A stretch of 5,703 bases of DNA, from assembly GCA_019348435.1 (NCBI GenBank), contig JAHWJM010000188.1, positions 1 through 5,703 of the forward strand. The letters are read 5' to 3'. The translations under genes and the position numbers were made by a program. Source of the stretch: Actinomycetota bacterium. GTDB lineage: Bacteria; Actinomycetota; Thermoleophilia; Solirubrobacterales; Solirubrobacteraceae. Shown one piece after another: positions 1-5,703 of the stretch. The first letter of the stretch is position 1. Each line of letters opens with the position of its first letter. The notes under the pieces are model-generated. The model was not told the origin of the DNA. It did not search any database and saw nothing but the letters and a program-made list of their open reading frames with translations.

Positions 1-1081
1 GTCGTGAACACGCCGGTGCAGGTGAAGTGGTAGCTCGGCATCTTGTAGATCGCCGGGAACATGAACGCACCCAGGACCGGCACGCCCGGCGTGATGAGCT
101 GCAGGTACGCGCCCATGTCGGCCATCAGCTCGACCTTCAGGCCGAGCAGCGTGCCGTCCTTGCTCGCCGCGATCTCGATGTCCTGGATCTGGTCGCGGCC
201 GTGGATCGTGGCCTGGTAGTTCTCGCTGCGCGACTCGGTCCACTTCACCGGGCGGCCCAGCTTCTTGGCGAGGACGAGGCAGAGCACCTCCTCCGCGTAC
301 ACGTTGAGCTTGCTGCCGAAGCCGCCGCCGACGTCGGGCGCGATGACCCGGATCTTGTCCTCGGTCATCCCGAGGGCGAGCGAGAGGAACAGCCGCAGGA
401 AGTGCGGGATCTGGGTCGCGCTGTAGATCACGAGGTCGCCGGCGCGGTAGTCGGCGAGCACCGCGCGCGGCTCGATCGGCGCCGGTGCGCTGCGGTGGTT
501 GACGATGCGCTGCTCGACGATCACGTCGGCCTGCCCGAACGCGGCCTCCAGCTCGTCGGGCTCGGTCCCGAGCGCCCACCGGTGGCTGACGTTCGTGCCG
601 AGGTCCTCGTGGACGAGCGCCGCGCCGTCCTCGATCGCCTTCTCCATGTCGACGACGACCGGCAGCTCCTCGTACTCGACGTCGACCATCTCGGCGGCGT
701 CGGCGACGAGGTAGCGGTTCTCGCCGACGACGATCGCGACCGCGTCGCCGACGTGGTGGACCTCGTCGCGCGCGAGCGGCCAGTGCTCGGGCGCCTTGAT
801 CTCGACCCCCGGCGGCACCCACGCCATCGGCAGCGGCGACTCGAAGTCGCCGGCGACGTCCTCCCCGGTGAAGACGGCGGTCACGCCCGGCGCGCTCTCC
901 GCGGCGGACGTGTCGATCGAGGCGATCTTCGCGTGGGCCATCGGCGAGCGCACGATCGACGCCCAGAGCTGCCCCGGCAGCGTGATGTCGTCCGTGTAGC
1001 GGCCGCGGCCGGTGATGAGCGGCGGGTCCTCGCGGCGGCGGATGCCCTGGCCGACCCACGCCTGGCCGCCGTTGCCGGCGC

Positions 1082-1085
<4 letters not shown>
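1..1085 (-). CDS. coxL: Molybdopterin-binding large subunit of an aerobic CO dehydrogenase/xanthine dehydrogenase-family enzyme (CoxL-like), 3' end outside window
   Basis: The first 361 residues of a molybdenum hydroxylase large subunit are present; full-length relatives have roughly 750-800. This subunit carries the molybdopterin cytosine dinucleotide cofactor and the substrate site, and passes electrons to the [2Fe-2S] small subunit. The N-terminus begins MSAGNGGQAWVGQGIRRRED and then shows GRGRYTDD, typical of the aldehyde oxidase a/b hammerhead domain (about residues 20-125). The cofactor-binding domain follows, with an EPRAV motif at 205-209 and the cofactor-contacting GGGFGSK at 253-259. 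The ATG at 1085-1083 overlaps the small-subunit stop as ATGA, which fixes the start and implies translational coupling. The frame is open to base 1 and ends in FTCTGVFT. In relatives the active-site loop (AYxCSFR in true CO dehydrogenases, AYRGAGR in form II) comes shortly after this point, so it is not visible. Substrate, CO or another carbonyl or N-heterocycle, therefore cannot be decided. The family is certain; the coxL label is by convention. Confidence 0.92.
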
Positions 1086-1648
<563 letters not shown>

Positions 1649-1654
1649 GCTCAC

Positions 1655-1660
1655 CCTCCT
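1655..1660 (-). promoter_or_regulatory. Strong Shine-Dalgarno (AGGAGG) deciding the small-subunit start
   Basis: The minus strand reads AGGAGG GTGAGC ATG. The consensus Shine-Dalgarno lies 6 nt from the ATG at 1648 and 0 nt from the in-frame GTG at 1654, so ATG is the functional start and the product is two residues shorter than the longest open frame. It is among the best ribosome binding sites in the window, fitting independent strong translation of the two-gene enzyme unit. Confidence 0.85.
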
Positions 1661-1717
1661 TCTATTCGAATGCCCTTCGTACGTCTCGCGCTGTCTGGCT
1701 CGTTCGACGTGCCTGTC

Positions 1718-1743
1718 CGCACCGCAGCTGAAGATCCGGTGCG
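1718..1743 (-). repeat. Perfect 7-bp inverted repeat between the transporter and the small-subunit gene
   Basis: The arms CGCACCG and CGGTGCG (plus 1718-1724 and 1737-1743) are exactly complementary, with a 12-nt spacer that itself contains the palindrome CAGCTG. The repeat lies 16 nt after the transporter stop and about 70 nt before the small-subunit start, in the only sizeable spacer (111 nt) in this part of the window. No T-run follows on the minus strand, so an intrinsic terminator is unlikely. An operator or an mRNA hairpin separating the two units is possible, but a 7-bp match in very GC-rich DNA can arise by chance. I see no convincing -35/-10 pair in the spacer. Confidence 0.3.
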
Positions 1744-1759
1744 CACGCCACGGCGCTAC

Positions 1760-2710
1760 CTACCCAGCGATCGGCGGGCCATGCTCCGGGGTGCGAGCCC
1801 GGCGCGTCGCAATGACGATGCCGGCGACGATGACCGCGACGCCGGCGAGCTGCGCGAGCGCCGGTTCCTCCCCGAGCAGGACGATTCCCAGCAGGACCGA
1901 TCCGACCGGTTGGACGGTCAGGACGATCGACGTCAGCGAGGCCGGCAGGCGCGGCAGCGCGACGCTGATCAGCAGCCAGCCGAGCACCTGCGACGTGAGC
2001 GCGAGCGTCAGCAGCCAGCCGTGCGCCGGCCAGCTCGGCACGAGGTCGACCTCGCCGAGCAGCGCGCCGGCGGCGATGGCGACGATCGTCGCGAAGAACG
2101 TCGCCTCGAACAGCGGCCCCGCCGGGCGGCGCAGGTCGCGGCCGGCGTGGCGCAGGACGAGGAGAAAGCCGGTGTAGGCGACGGCGGTGAGCACCCCGAA
2201 CAGCGCGCCGAGGGCGGGGTCGGTGCCATAGGCGTCCTCGCCGACGACGCCGGAGATGAGCACCGCCCCGCCGAACACGAGCGGCACCGCGAGCGCGACG
2301 TTGCGCGAGGGCCGCTCGCCGAGCAGAAGCCACGCGGCCAGCGCGACGAGCACGACCTGCAGGTTGGCCAGCGTCGTCGCCAGCCCGGCGCCGACATCGT
2401 CGATCGCGTGGTGCCAGAGGATCAGGTCCGCGGCGAAGAACATCCCCGCGATCGCGCCGTAGCGCCAGTGGCGCGGTGGCCGGGCGCCGAAGCGACGGCG
2501 CTCCCGCAGCGCGAGCAGGCCGAGCACCGGCAGCGCGTAGCCACAGCGAAAGACGGCCGCCGTCGAGGGGCTGACGTTCGCCAGGTCCACCAGGATCGCC
2601 GAGAAGGCGATCGCGATCGCGCCGGCCAGCGCGGCGAGCGCGGGACGCTCCGTGAGCGCGTTACGAATGGGCGGCGGCGTCGAGAGCCTGGTTGACGAGG
2701 GCGTCGGCAC
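1760..2710 (-). CDS. EamA/DMT-superfamily membrane transporter
   Basis: This is a hydrophobic protein of up to 316 residues with the duplicated EamA architecture of ten predicted membrane helices in two five-helix halves. Helix 1 spans about residues 25-44, helix 2 50-68 and helix 3 84-100; helix 4 (about 108-128) leads into the LLGERP loop typical of the end of helix 4. The second half repeats this, with VLLGEEPALAQLAG before the last helix. The family exports or exchanges small metabolites such as amino acids, nucleosides or sugars across the cytoplasmic membrane; the substrate cannot be read from sequence. The only canonical start upstream of helix 1 is GTG at 2710, which lies 50 nt inside the preceding RNase H gene and has a weak ribosome binding site. 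The N-terminal 22 residues are Pro/Ser/Thr-rich and unlike a membrane segment, so a later non-canonical start (ATT at 2668) is possible. The stop is TAG at 1762-1760. The family call is secure; the start is uncertain. Confidence 0.9.
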   Translation of the reverse strand: MPTPSSTRLSTPPPIRNALTERPALAALAGAIAIAFSAILVDLANVSPSTAAVFRCGYALPVLGLLALRERRRFGARPPRHWRYGAIAGMFFAADLILWHHAIDDVGAGLATTLANLQVVLVALAAWLLLGERPSRNVALAVPLVFGGAVLISGVVGEDAYGTDPALGALFGVLTAVAYTGFLLVLRHAGRDLRRPAGPLFEATFFATIVAIAAGALLGEVDLVPSWPAHGWLLTLALTSQVLGWLLISVALPRLPASLTSIVLTVQPVGSVLLGIVLLGEEPALAQLAGVAVIVAGIVIATRRARTPEHGPPIAG

Positions 2711-3068
2711 CGGCGTTCTGCGCCCGCGGGACCGAGCGGATCGACCAGCGCTCGAAGCCGGCGAGGGCCTGCAGCGCCGCCGCGTGCAACGGCTTCATGT
2801 CGCGATGCTTGACCTTGTAGGTGCCGGTGACCTGCTTGGCGACGAGCTCGGAGTCGTTGACGACCTCGACCTCGGTCGCCCCCAGCGCGCGGGCGCGCTG
2901 CAGGCCGAGCAGGAGCCCGCGGTACTCGGCGACGTTGTTCGTCGTGATGCCGATCGCCTCTGCGGCCTCGTCGAGCACCTCGCCGCCCGGCGCCGAGATC
3001 ACGGCGCCCACGGCGGCCGGGCCGGGGTTGCCACGCGCGCCGCCGTCGACGTGCACGACGACCTTCAC
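2661..3068 (-). CDS. rnhA: Ribonuclease H, type I (RNase HI family)
   Basis: This 135-residue cytoplasmic nuclease is predicted to cleave the RNA strand of RNA-DNA hybrids (R-loops, replication primers). It is almost entirely the RNase H fold. The four catalytic acidic residues are in place: Asp8 in VDGGARGNPGPA, Glu48 in NNVAEYRGLL, Asp72 in VVNDSELV and Asp122 in NAGADALVNQALD. The short form, the RGNPGPA motif and the lack of the basic handle region match the compact RNase HI proteins common in actinobacteria and firmicutes, sometimes fused to a phosphatase domain in mycobacteria; here it stands alone. The start is GTG at 3068, 18 nt after the stop of the preceding small gene, with a C-rich leader and no recognisable Shine-Dalgarno. 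The downstream transporter frame overlaps its last 50 nt. Function is well supported by the residues; the exact N-terminus is less certain because of the adjacent C7 tract. Confidence 0.93.
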   Translation of the reverse strand: MKVVVHVDGGARGNPGPAAVGAVISAPGGEVLDEAAEAIGITTNNVAEYRGLLLGLQRARALGATEVEVVNDSELVAKQVTGTYKVKHRDMKPLHAAALQALAGFERWSIRSVPRAQNAGADALVNQALDAAAHS

Positions 3069-3082
3069 GGCCGGGGGGGCAT
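3065..3082 (-). other. Possible five-codon coupling ORF containing a C7 tract, upstream of the RNase H start
   Basis: The minus strand has an ATG at 3082-3080, then seven C (plus G-run 3073-3079), GGCC, and the GTG of the RNase H gene. Reading from the ATG gives MPPRP and then TGA at 3067-3065, which overlaps the GTG as GTGA. A weak Shine-Dalgarno (GGGTGA) sits 4 nt before the ATG, while the GTG itself has none. It could be a reinitiation leader, or the run may be miscounted: one more C would fuse the ATG in frame with RNase H as MPPPAV. No homology supports it as a gene. Confidence 0.25.
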
Positions 3083-3086
3083 CAGT

Positions 3087-3305
3087 TCACCCGGGTTCGA
3101 TGCGCGGGAACTCACCGGGCACGCGCTGGCGGCGGCGGTCGCGCGTCTCACGCTGCTCCGCGGCGGCCGGATCGTCGTCCGGGCCGCGGCGCTCGGACTT
3201 GCGGCGGTCGACGATGACCGTGACGTTCTCGTCGTCGGCGTAGTACGCGGTGAGCTTGTCGAACAGCTCGGCCTCCAGTGCCTCCGGCACGACGCAGTAG
3301 ATCAT
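3087..3305 (-). CDS. Small conserved-type hypothetical protein with Arg-rich DRR motifs
   Basis: This is a 72-residue protein. Residues 1-6 (MIYCVV) look like a beta strand, 8-22 an amphipathic helix ending in TAYYA, and 28-35 a second strand running into VTVIVDRR. The second half is charged, with DRRKSERR at 33-40 and TRDRRRQRVPGEF at 54-66, a paired DRR arrangement I associate with small uncharacterised actinobacterial proteins. There is no signal peptide or membrane segment. The Arg clusters could bind RNA, DNA or a phosphorylated partner, but that is inference. ATG at 3305 has an AGGGTG Shine-Dalgarno at 3311-3316 with 5-nt spacing. The gene lies 25 nt after the zinc-ribbon gene and 18 nt before RNase H, so all three probably share a transcript. 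I do not know its function. Confidence 0.78.
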   Translation of the reverse strand: MIYCVVPEALEAELFDKLTAYYADDENVTVIVDRRKSERRGPDDDPAAAEQRETRDRRRQRVPGEFPRIEPG

Positions 3306-3330
3306 TGCTGCACCCTAGACAAGCGCAGGC

Positions 3331-4095
3331 TCAGGCGCCAAGGACAAGCCGTCCGCGCTCGTCGGCGACGGCGTTGGGCAGCTGTTCGGCCTCGCTCAAC
3401 TCGGAGAGCTCGGCCCCCTGGCCGAGAACGCGGACGCCCGCGGCCTCGTCGGCGAGATCGACCTCGTAGCGATACCAGCACAGCTCCCAGCCGACGACGA
3501 TCGAGACGATCGCGCCCTCGACCTCGGAGGGCAGCACGCTGACCATCGGCGTTCCGAGCGAGCGCGTGACGCCGGCGATCCGCCGCGGGTGTGCGCTGAG
3601 GTTGAAGACGTCCAGCGCGCGCGCCATCTTCAGGTCGGCGTTCGTCGGCACGGCGTGAACGTGGCGCGGCTCGCGCGGTTCGGGCGCGACGGCCGGCGCG
3701 GCCGCGGTCTCGTCCGGCCGACCCGCCTCGGCCGGCGCGAGCTCGTCGTGCTCGACGGGCGTCGCCGGGCGCGTGCCGGGCACGATCCGGTCGACGTTGG
3801 CGGAGATGCGGCGGTAGGGAAGCTCGACGGGCGGCGGGGCGGCGCGGCGTGGCGGCTTGAGGCGACCCAGCAGCGAGCGGCCGCCGCGTGGGCCGTTGCG
3901 CCGGACGCTCAGCGTGTTGTCGGCGCCCTCGCGGATCCAGCCCTCGTTGGCGGCGCGCGCCGTGCACAGCTCGCAGACCATCCGCCGCGAGCCGTTGGCG
4001 ATGAACGCGTCGGCGTGCTCGCCGCGCAGCAGCGTGCGACCGCACACGTCACAGGCGACCGCCGCGCGGGAGGTCGTGATCGATTTGCGCTCCAT
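3331..4095 (-). CDS. Hypothetical protein with N-terminal four-cysteine zinc ribbon and C-terminal domain of unknown function
   Basis: Counting from ATG at 4095 the protein has 254 residues. Residues 15-44 hold two CxxC knuckles: Cys15/Cys18 in ACDVCGRTLLRGE and Cys41/Cys44 in VCELCTARAA, consistent with a treble-clef or zinc-ribbon metal site. A basic, Pro-rich linker follows (about 58-100), then an acidic, Ala-rich stretch, and then a compact predicted domain at about 139-254. It starts with EPRHVHAVPTN, contains HPRRIAGVTRSLG and the Trp/Tyr-rich VGWELCWYRYEVDL, and ends in RGRLVLGA. No enzyme motif is recognisable. The layout suggests a soluble protein that may bind nucleic acid or protein through the ribbon; this is inference. 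The frame stays open far upstream, but there it only shadows the DUF2461 gene. ATG 4095 lies 53 nt after that gene's stop and just before the ribbon, so it is preferred although no strong Shine-Dalgarno is seen; an in-frame GTG lies 21 nt upstream. Confidence 0.85.
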   Translation of the reverse strand: MERKSITTSRAAVACDVCGRTLLRGEHADAFIANGSRRMVCELCTARAANEGWIREGADNTLSVRRNGPRGGRSLLGRLKPPRRAAPPPVELPYRRISANVDRIVPGTRPATPVEHDELAPAEAGRPDETAAAPAVAPEPREPRHVHAVPTNADLKMARALDVFNLSAHPRRIAGVTRSLGTPMVSVLPSEVEGAIVSIVVGWELCWYRYEVDLADEAAGVRVLGQGAELSELSEAEQLPNAVADERGRLVLGA

Positions 4096-4148
4096 GCTGC
4101 GGCTCAGGGTACCGGCCACGGCCGCATCCGAGACGGCCCACCGGCGCG

Positions 4149-4775
4149 TCAGGTGGCGCCCGGAGGGCCGACGTGCTTGGCCAGCCATGCCACGAACGGA
4201 CGGGCGCCCTCGAGCTCGGCGCGCACCACCGCGCGGCAGCGCTCGTCGTGCAGCCACGGCTCGAGCGGATGGCGCGCGAACACGGTGAGGTTCTTCAGGC
4301 GCAGCCGCTCGAGGCGCGGATGGTCGAGCGGGTAGCCGCGCGGCGCGCGCTTGAGAGCGGGCTCGACGAGCGTCATGCCGGCCTCCTGCGCCTTCGCCAC
4401 CGCCTGCTCGAAGCCGCGCGCGCCGCGCGCCTCGTCGATCGCCGTCCGGAAGCGCTCGAGCTGGTCGCCGGAGGGATGGTGCAGGCCGGCGCCGGTCATC
4501 AGCCCGTCGAGCGAGAGCTCGACGTAATAGCCGCCGGCGGGGCCGTAGCCGATCGCGATCCCGAGCTGCTCCTTGATCGGCGGGCGGTGGTGAAAGCGCG
4601 CGTCGTTGTAGGGCCGGAAGAGCTTCGCCTCGCCGAGATCCGCGAGGCTGTCGGCGAGCGCCTGGGCGGGCGCGCGCAGATGGTCGTCGTAGCGCGCGCG
4701 GTTGGCCTTGAACCAGTCGCGGTCGTTGTTGTCCTCGAGGTCGCGCAGGAACTCGAGTGCTTGCGGTGGCCACAT
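4149..4775 (-). CDS. DUF2461 family protein (TIGR02453 type)
   Basis: A 208-residue soluble protein, close to the usual family length of about 210-230. The N-terminal signature, a short helix followed by LEDNNDRDWFKANRARYD at about 13-30, is the hallmark of DUF2461. The central block FRPYNDARFHHRPPIKEQLG (53-72) is followed by GGYYVELSLDGLMTGAGLHH (81-100), where the family has its conserved GYY and G-G-G pattern. The biochemical function of the family is not established as far as I know. ATG at 4775 is supported by AAGGAG at 4784-4789 with 8-nt spacing, and translation starts directly at the conserved N-terminal helix. The stop is TGA at 4151-4149. The gene is separated from the EF-G-like gene by 84 nt holding a terminator-like hairpin, so it may start its own transcript. 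Confidence 0.92.
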   Translation of the reverse strand: MWPPQALEFLRDLEDNNDRDWFKANRARYDDHLRAPAQALADSLADLGEAKLFRPYNDARFHHRPPIKEQLGIAIGYGPAGGYYVELSLDGLMTGAGLHHPSGDQLERFRTAIDEARGARGFEQAVAKAQEAGMTLVEPALKRAPRGYPLDHPRLERLRLKNLTVFARHPLEPWLHDERCRAVVRAELEGARPFVAWLAKHVGPPGAT

Positions 4776-4799
4776 GGGTCGCTCTCCTTCGGGTCGCTC
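4776..4799 (-). repeat. 9-bp direct repeat flanking the DUF2461 ribosome binding site
   Basis: On the minus strand GAGCGACCC occurs twice, at plus 4791-4799 and 4776-4784 (15-bp period), and the second copy abuts the ATG. The Shine-Dalgarno AAGGAG (4784-4789) lies between them and shares a base with the second copy. The upstream copy is preceded by GGT, giving an AGGTGAGC context that resembles a second initiation region, but the GTG there is out of frame with the gene. It is probably a local tandem duplication; a regulatory role is only a possibility. Confidence 0.4.
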
Positions 4800-4827
4800 A
4801 CCTCTCAGAGGGCGCGGCGACCGAAAG

Positions 4828-4851
4828 CTCGCCCCGGGTGGGCGGGACGAG
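4828..4851 (-). terminator. Terminator-like hairpin after the EF-G-like gene
   Basis: The minus-strand RNA can fold CUCGUCCCG (plus 4843-4851) with CGGGGCGAG (plus 4828-4836) around a 6-nt loop, a 9-bp stem with one G-U pair. The same pair on the plus-strand RNA would be an A-C mismatch, which favours a minus-strand transcript as the functional one. The stem begins 8 nt after the EF-G-like stop codon. Only a short U-run (CUUUCGG) follows, so it is a weak intrinsic terminator or a 3'-end stabilising hairpin, as is common in high-GC actinobacteria. Confidence 0.45.
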
Positions 4852-4859
4852 TTCGACGA

Positions 4860-5703
4860 TCAGGCGCTCACCGCCTCTTCGGCGGTCGCCTGCTCGACGA
4901 TCTTCTGCTGCAGATGCGCCGGCACCTCCTCGTAGCGCAGGAACTCCATCGTGTAGTCCCCCTGGCCGCCGGTCAGCGAGCGCAGGTCGGGCGCGTACGT
5001 GAGCATCTCGGCCATCGGCACCTCGGCCTTGACCTCTGTCAGGCCGCCGCCGATCGAGTCCATGCCCTGCGGCCGGCCGCGGCGCGAGCTCAGGTCGCCG
5101 ATGACGTCGCCGACCGACTCCTCCGGGATCGACAGCGTCACGAGCATGATCGGCTCGAGCAGCGCCGGCGACGCGTTGCTCATCGCCTCCTTCATCGCGA
5201 TGGAACCCGCGAGCTTGAACGCCATCTCGGAGGAGTCGACGGTGTGGTAGCTGCCGTCGAACACCGTGACCGCCACGTCCTTGACGGGGCAGCCGGCCAC
5301 CGGGCCTGACTGCATCGCCTCGATGACGCCCTTCTCCACGGCCGGGATGAAGGACGTCGGGATGACGCCGCCCTTGATGTTGTTGATGAACTCGAAGCCG
5401 GCGCCGGGCTCGCGCGGCTCGATCGCGATGTGGCAGTCGCCGAACTGGCCGCGCCCGCCAGACTGCTTCTTGTGGCGCCCGTGGGCCTTGGCCGGCTTGC
5501 GGATCGTCTCCATGTAGGGCACGCGCGGCGGCTTGAGCGTCACCTCGGCGCCGAAGCGCTCCTTGAGGCGGTCGACGATCACCTCGACGTGCATCTGCGA
5601 GAGGCCGGCGATGATCTGATCGCCCGTCTCCTGGTCGCGATGCAGGTCGATCGTGGGATCCTCCTCCTGGAGGCGGCGCAGCGACGTGTAGACCTTGTCC
5701 TCG
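4860..5703 (-). CDS. fusA: Elongation factor G-like translational GTPase, C-terminal 280 residues (5' end outside window)
   Basis: The frame is open to the right edge; the first in-frame ATG at 5594 is internal, because the upstream codons continue the fold with LHRDQETGDQIIAGLSQMHV, the end of EF-G domain III. The GTPase domain is outside the window. Domain IV, which reaches into the ribosomal A site during translocation, spans about fragment residues 56-175 with GRHKKQSGGRGQFG (75-88) and the tip motif GSYHTVDSSE (150-159, His153). Domain V follows with LLEPIM, IGDLSSRRG, DLRSLTGGQGDYTMEF and a short acidic C-terminus. The GRHKKQ and FGDCHI wording differs from canonical FusA (GKFVRQ, YGHV) and resembles EF-G2-type paralogues. 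No rpsL, rpsG or tuf lies next to it on this side, which also suggests a second copy; the symbol is given for the family. A hairpin follows the stop. Confidence 0.93.
   Translation of the reverse strand, partial: EDKVYTSLRRLQEEDPTIDLHRDQETGDQIIAGLSQMHVEVIVDRLKERFGAEVTLKPPRVPYMETIRKPAKAHGRHKKQSGGRGQFGDCHIAIEPREPGAGFEFINNIKGGVIPTSFIPAVEKGVIEAMQSGPVAGCPVKDVAVTVFDGSYHTVDSSEMAFKLAGSIAMKEAMSNASPALLEPIMLVTLSIPEESVGDVIGDLSSRRGRPQGMDSIGGGLTEVKAEVPMAEMLTYAPDLRSLTGGQGDYTMEFLRYEEVPAHLQQKIVEQATAEEAVSA

Noticed and set aside
1649..1654. GTG at 1654 as small-subunit start
   Set aside because: The AGGAGG Shine-Dalgarno ends directly against this GTG, leaving no spacer; ATG 1648 has 6-nt spacing.
1681..1710. 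ACGTC-N20-GACGT inverted repeat before the small-subunit gene
   Set aside because: Only 5-bp arms with a long spacer and no extension; expected by chance in this sequence.
1662..2333. Minus-strand 223-codon frame overlapping the transporter
   Set aside because: It is an Arg-rich low-complexity translation in another frame of the EamA gene, which has clear membrane helices; no independent support.
4096..4148. Possible -10 element (TACCCT) before the zinc-ribbon gene
   Set aside because: It fits TANNNT, but no matching -35 is seen at suitable spacing and such hexamers are frequent; not enough for a promoter call.
4096..4773. Extension of the zinc-ribbon protein upstream to a 480-residue product
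   Set aside because: The extra residues are an Arg/Ala-rich shadow of the DUF2461 gene in a different frame. The recognisable fold starts just after ATG 4095.

Overview
All eight protein-coding genes found in this window lie on the minus strand, and the two outermost run off its edges. The DNA is very GC-rich, with codons ending mostly in G or C. The proteins, a CoxS/CoxL-type molybdenum hydroxylase, an EF-G paralogue and a zinc-ribbon protein of a type I associate with deep-branching actinobacteria, suggest a high-GC actinobacterium, possibly Thermoleophilia/Solirubrobacterales. That placement is inference from protein character; no rRNA marker is present. The high GC content produces many long open frames on the plus strand and in other minus frames; I treat all of these as shadows.

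In transcription order (right to left) the layout is as follows. (1) 5703-4860: the C-terminal part of an elongation factor G-like GTPase, followed by a terminator-like hairpin at 4828-4851. (2) 4775-4149: a DUF2461-family protein with a good ribosome binding site inside a short direct repeat. (3) 4095-3331: a protein with an N-terminal four-cysteine zinc ribbon and a well-formed C-terminal domain of unknown function. (4) 3305-3087: a 72-residue protein with an Arg-rich tail. (5) 3068-2661: a type I ribonuclease H with its catalytic acidic residues intact. (6) 2710-1760: an EamA/DMT-type membrane transporter whose only canonical start lies inside the RNase H gene. (7) 1648-1082: the [2Fe-2S] small subunit of a CO dehydrogenase/xanthine dehydrogenase-family enzyme. 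(8) 1085-1: its molybdopterin-binding large subunit, translationally coupled by an ATGA overlap and truncated by the window edge.

Genes 3 to 6 are tightly packed (25 nt, 18 nt, then a 50-nt overlap) and could share a transcript. The small and large subunits form a clear two-gene unit, separated from the transporter by 111 nt that contain a perfect 7-bp inverted repeat and a strong Shine-Dalgarno. The FAD-binding medium subunit expected for this enzyme is not upstream of the small subunit, so it probably lies beyond base 1 or elsewhere.

Most of the content is ordinary housekeeping or metabolic genes. I do not see a convincing new defence, mobile or RNA-based system. The points most worth checking are the C7 tract and possible five-codon coupling ORF in front of the RNase H start, the transporter start inside RNase H, the acidic tail on the small subunit, and the uncharacterised zinc-ribbon and Arg-rich protein pair. 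No gene-free stretch exceeds about 110 bases.
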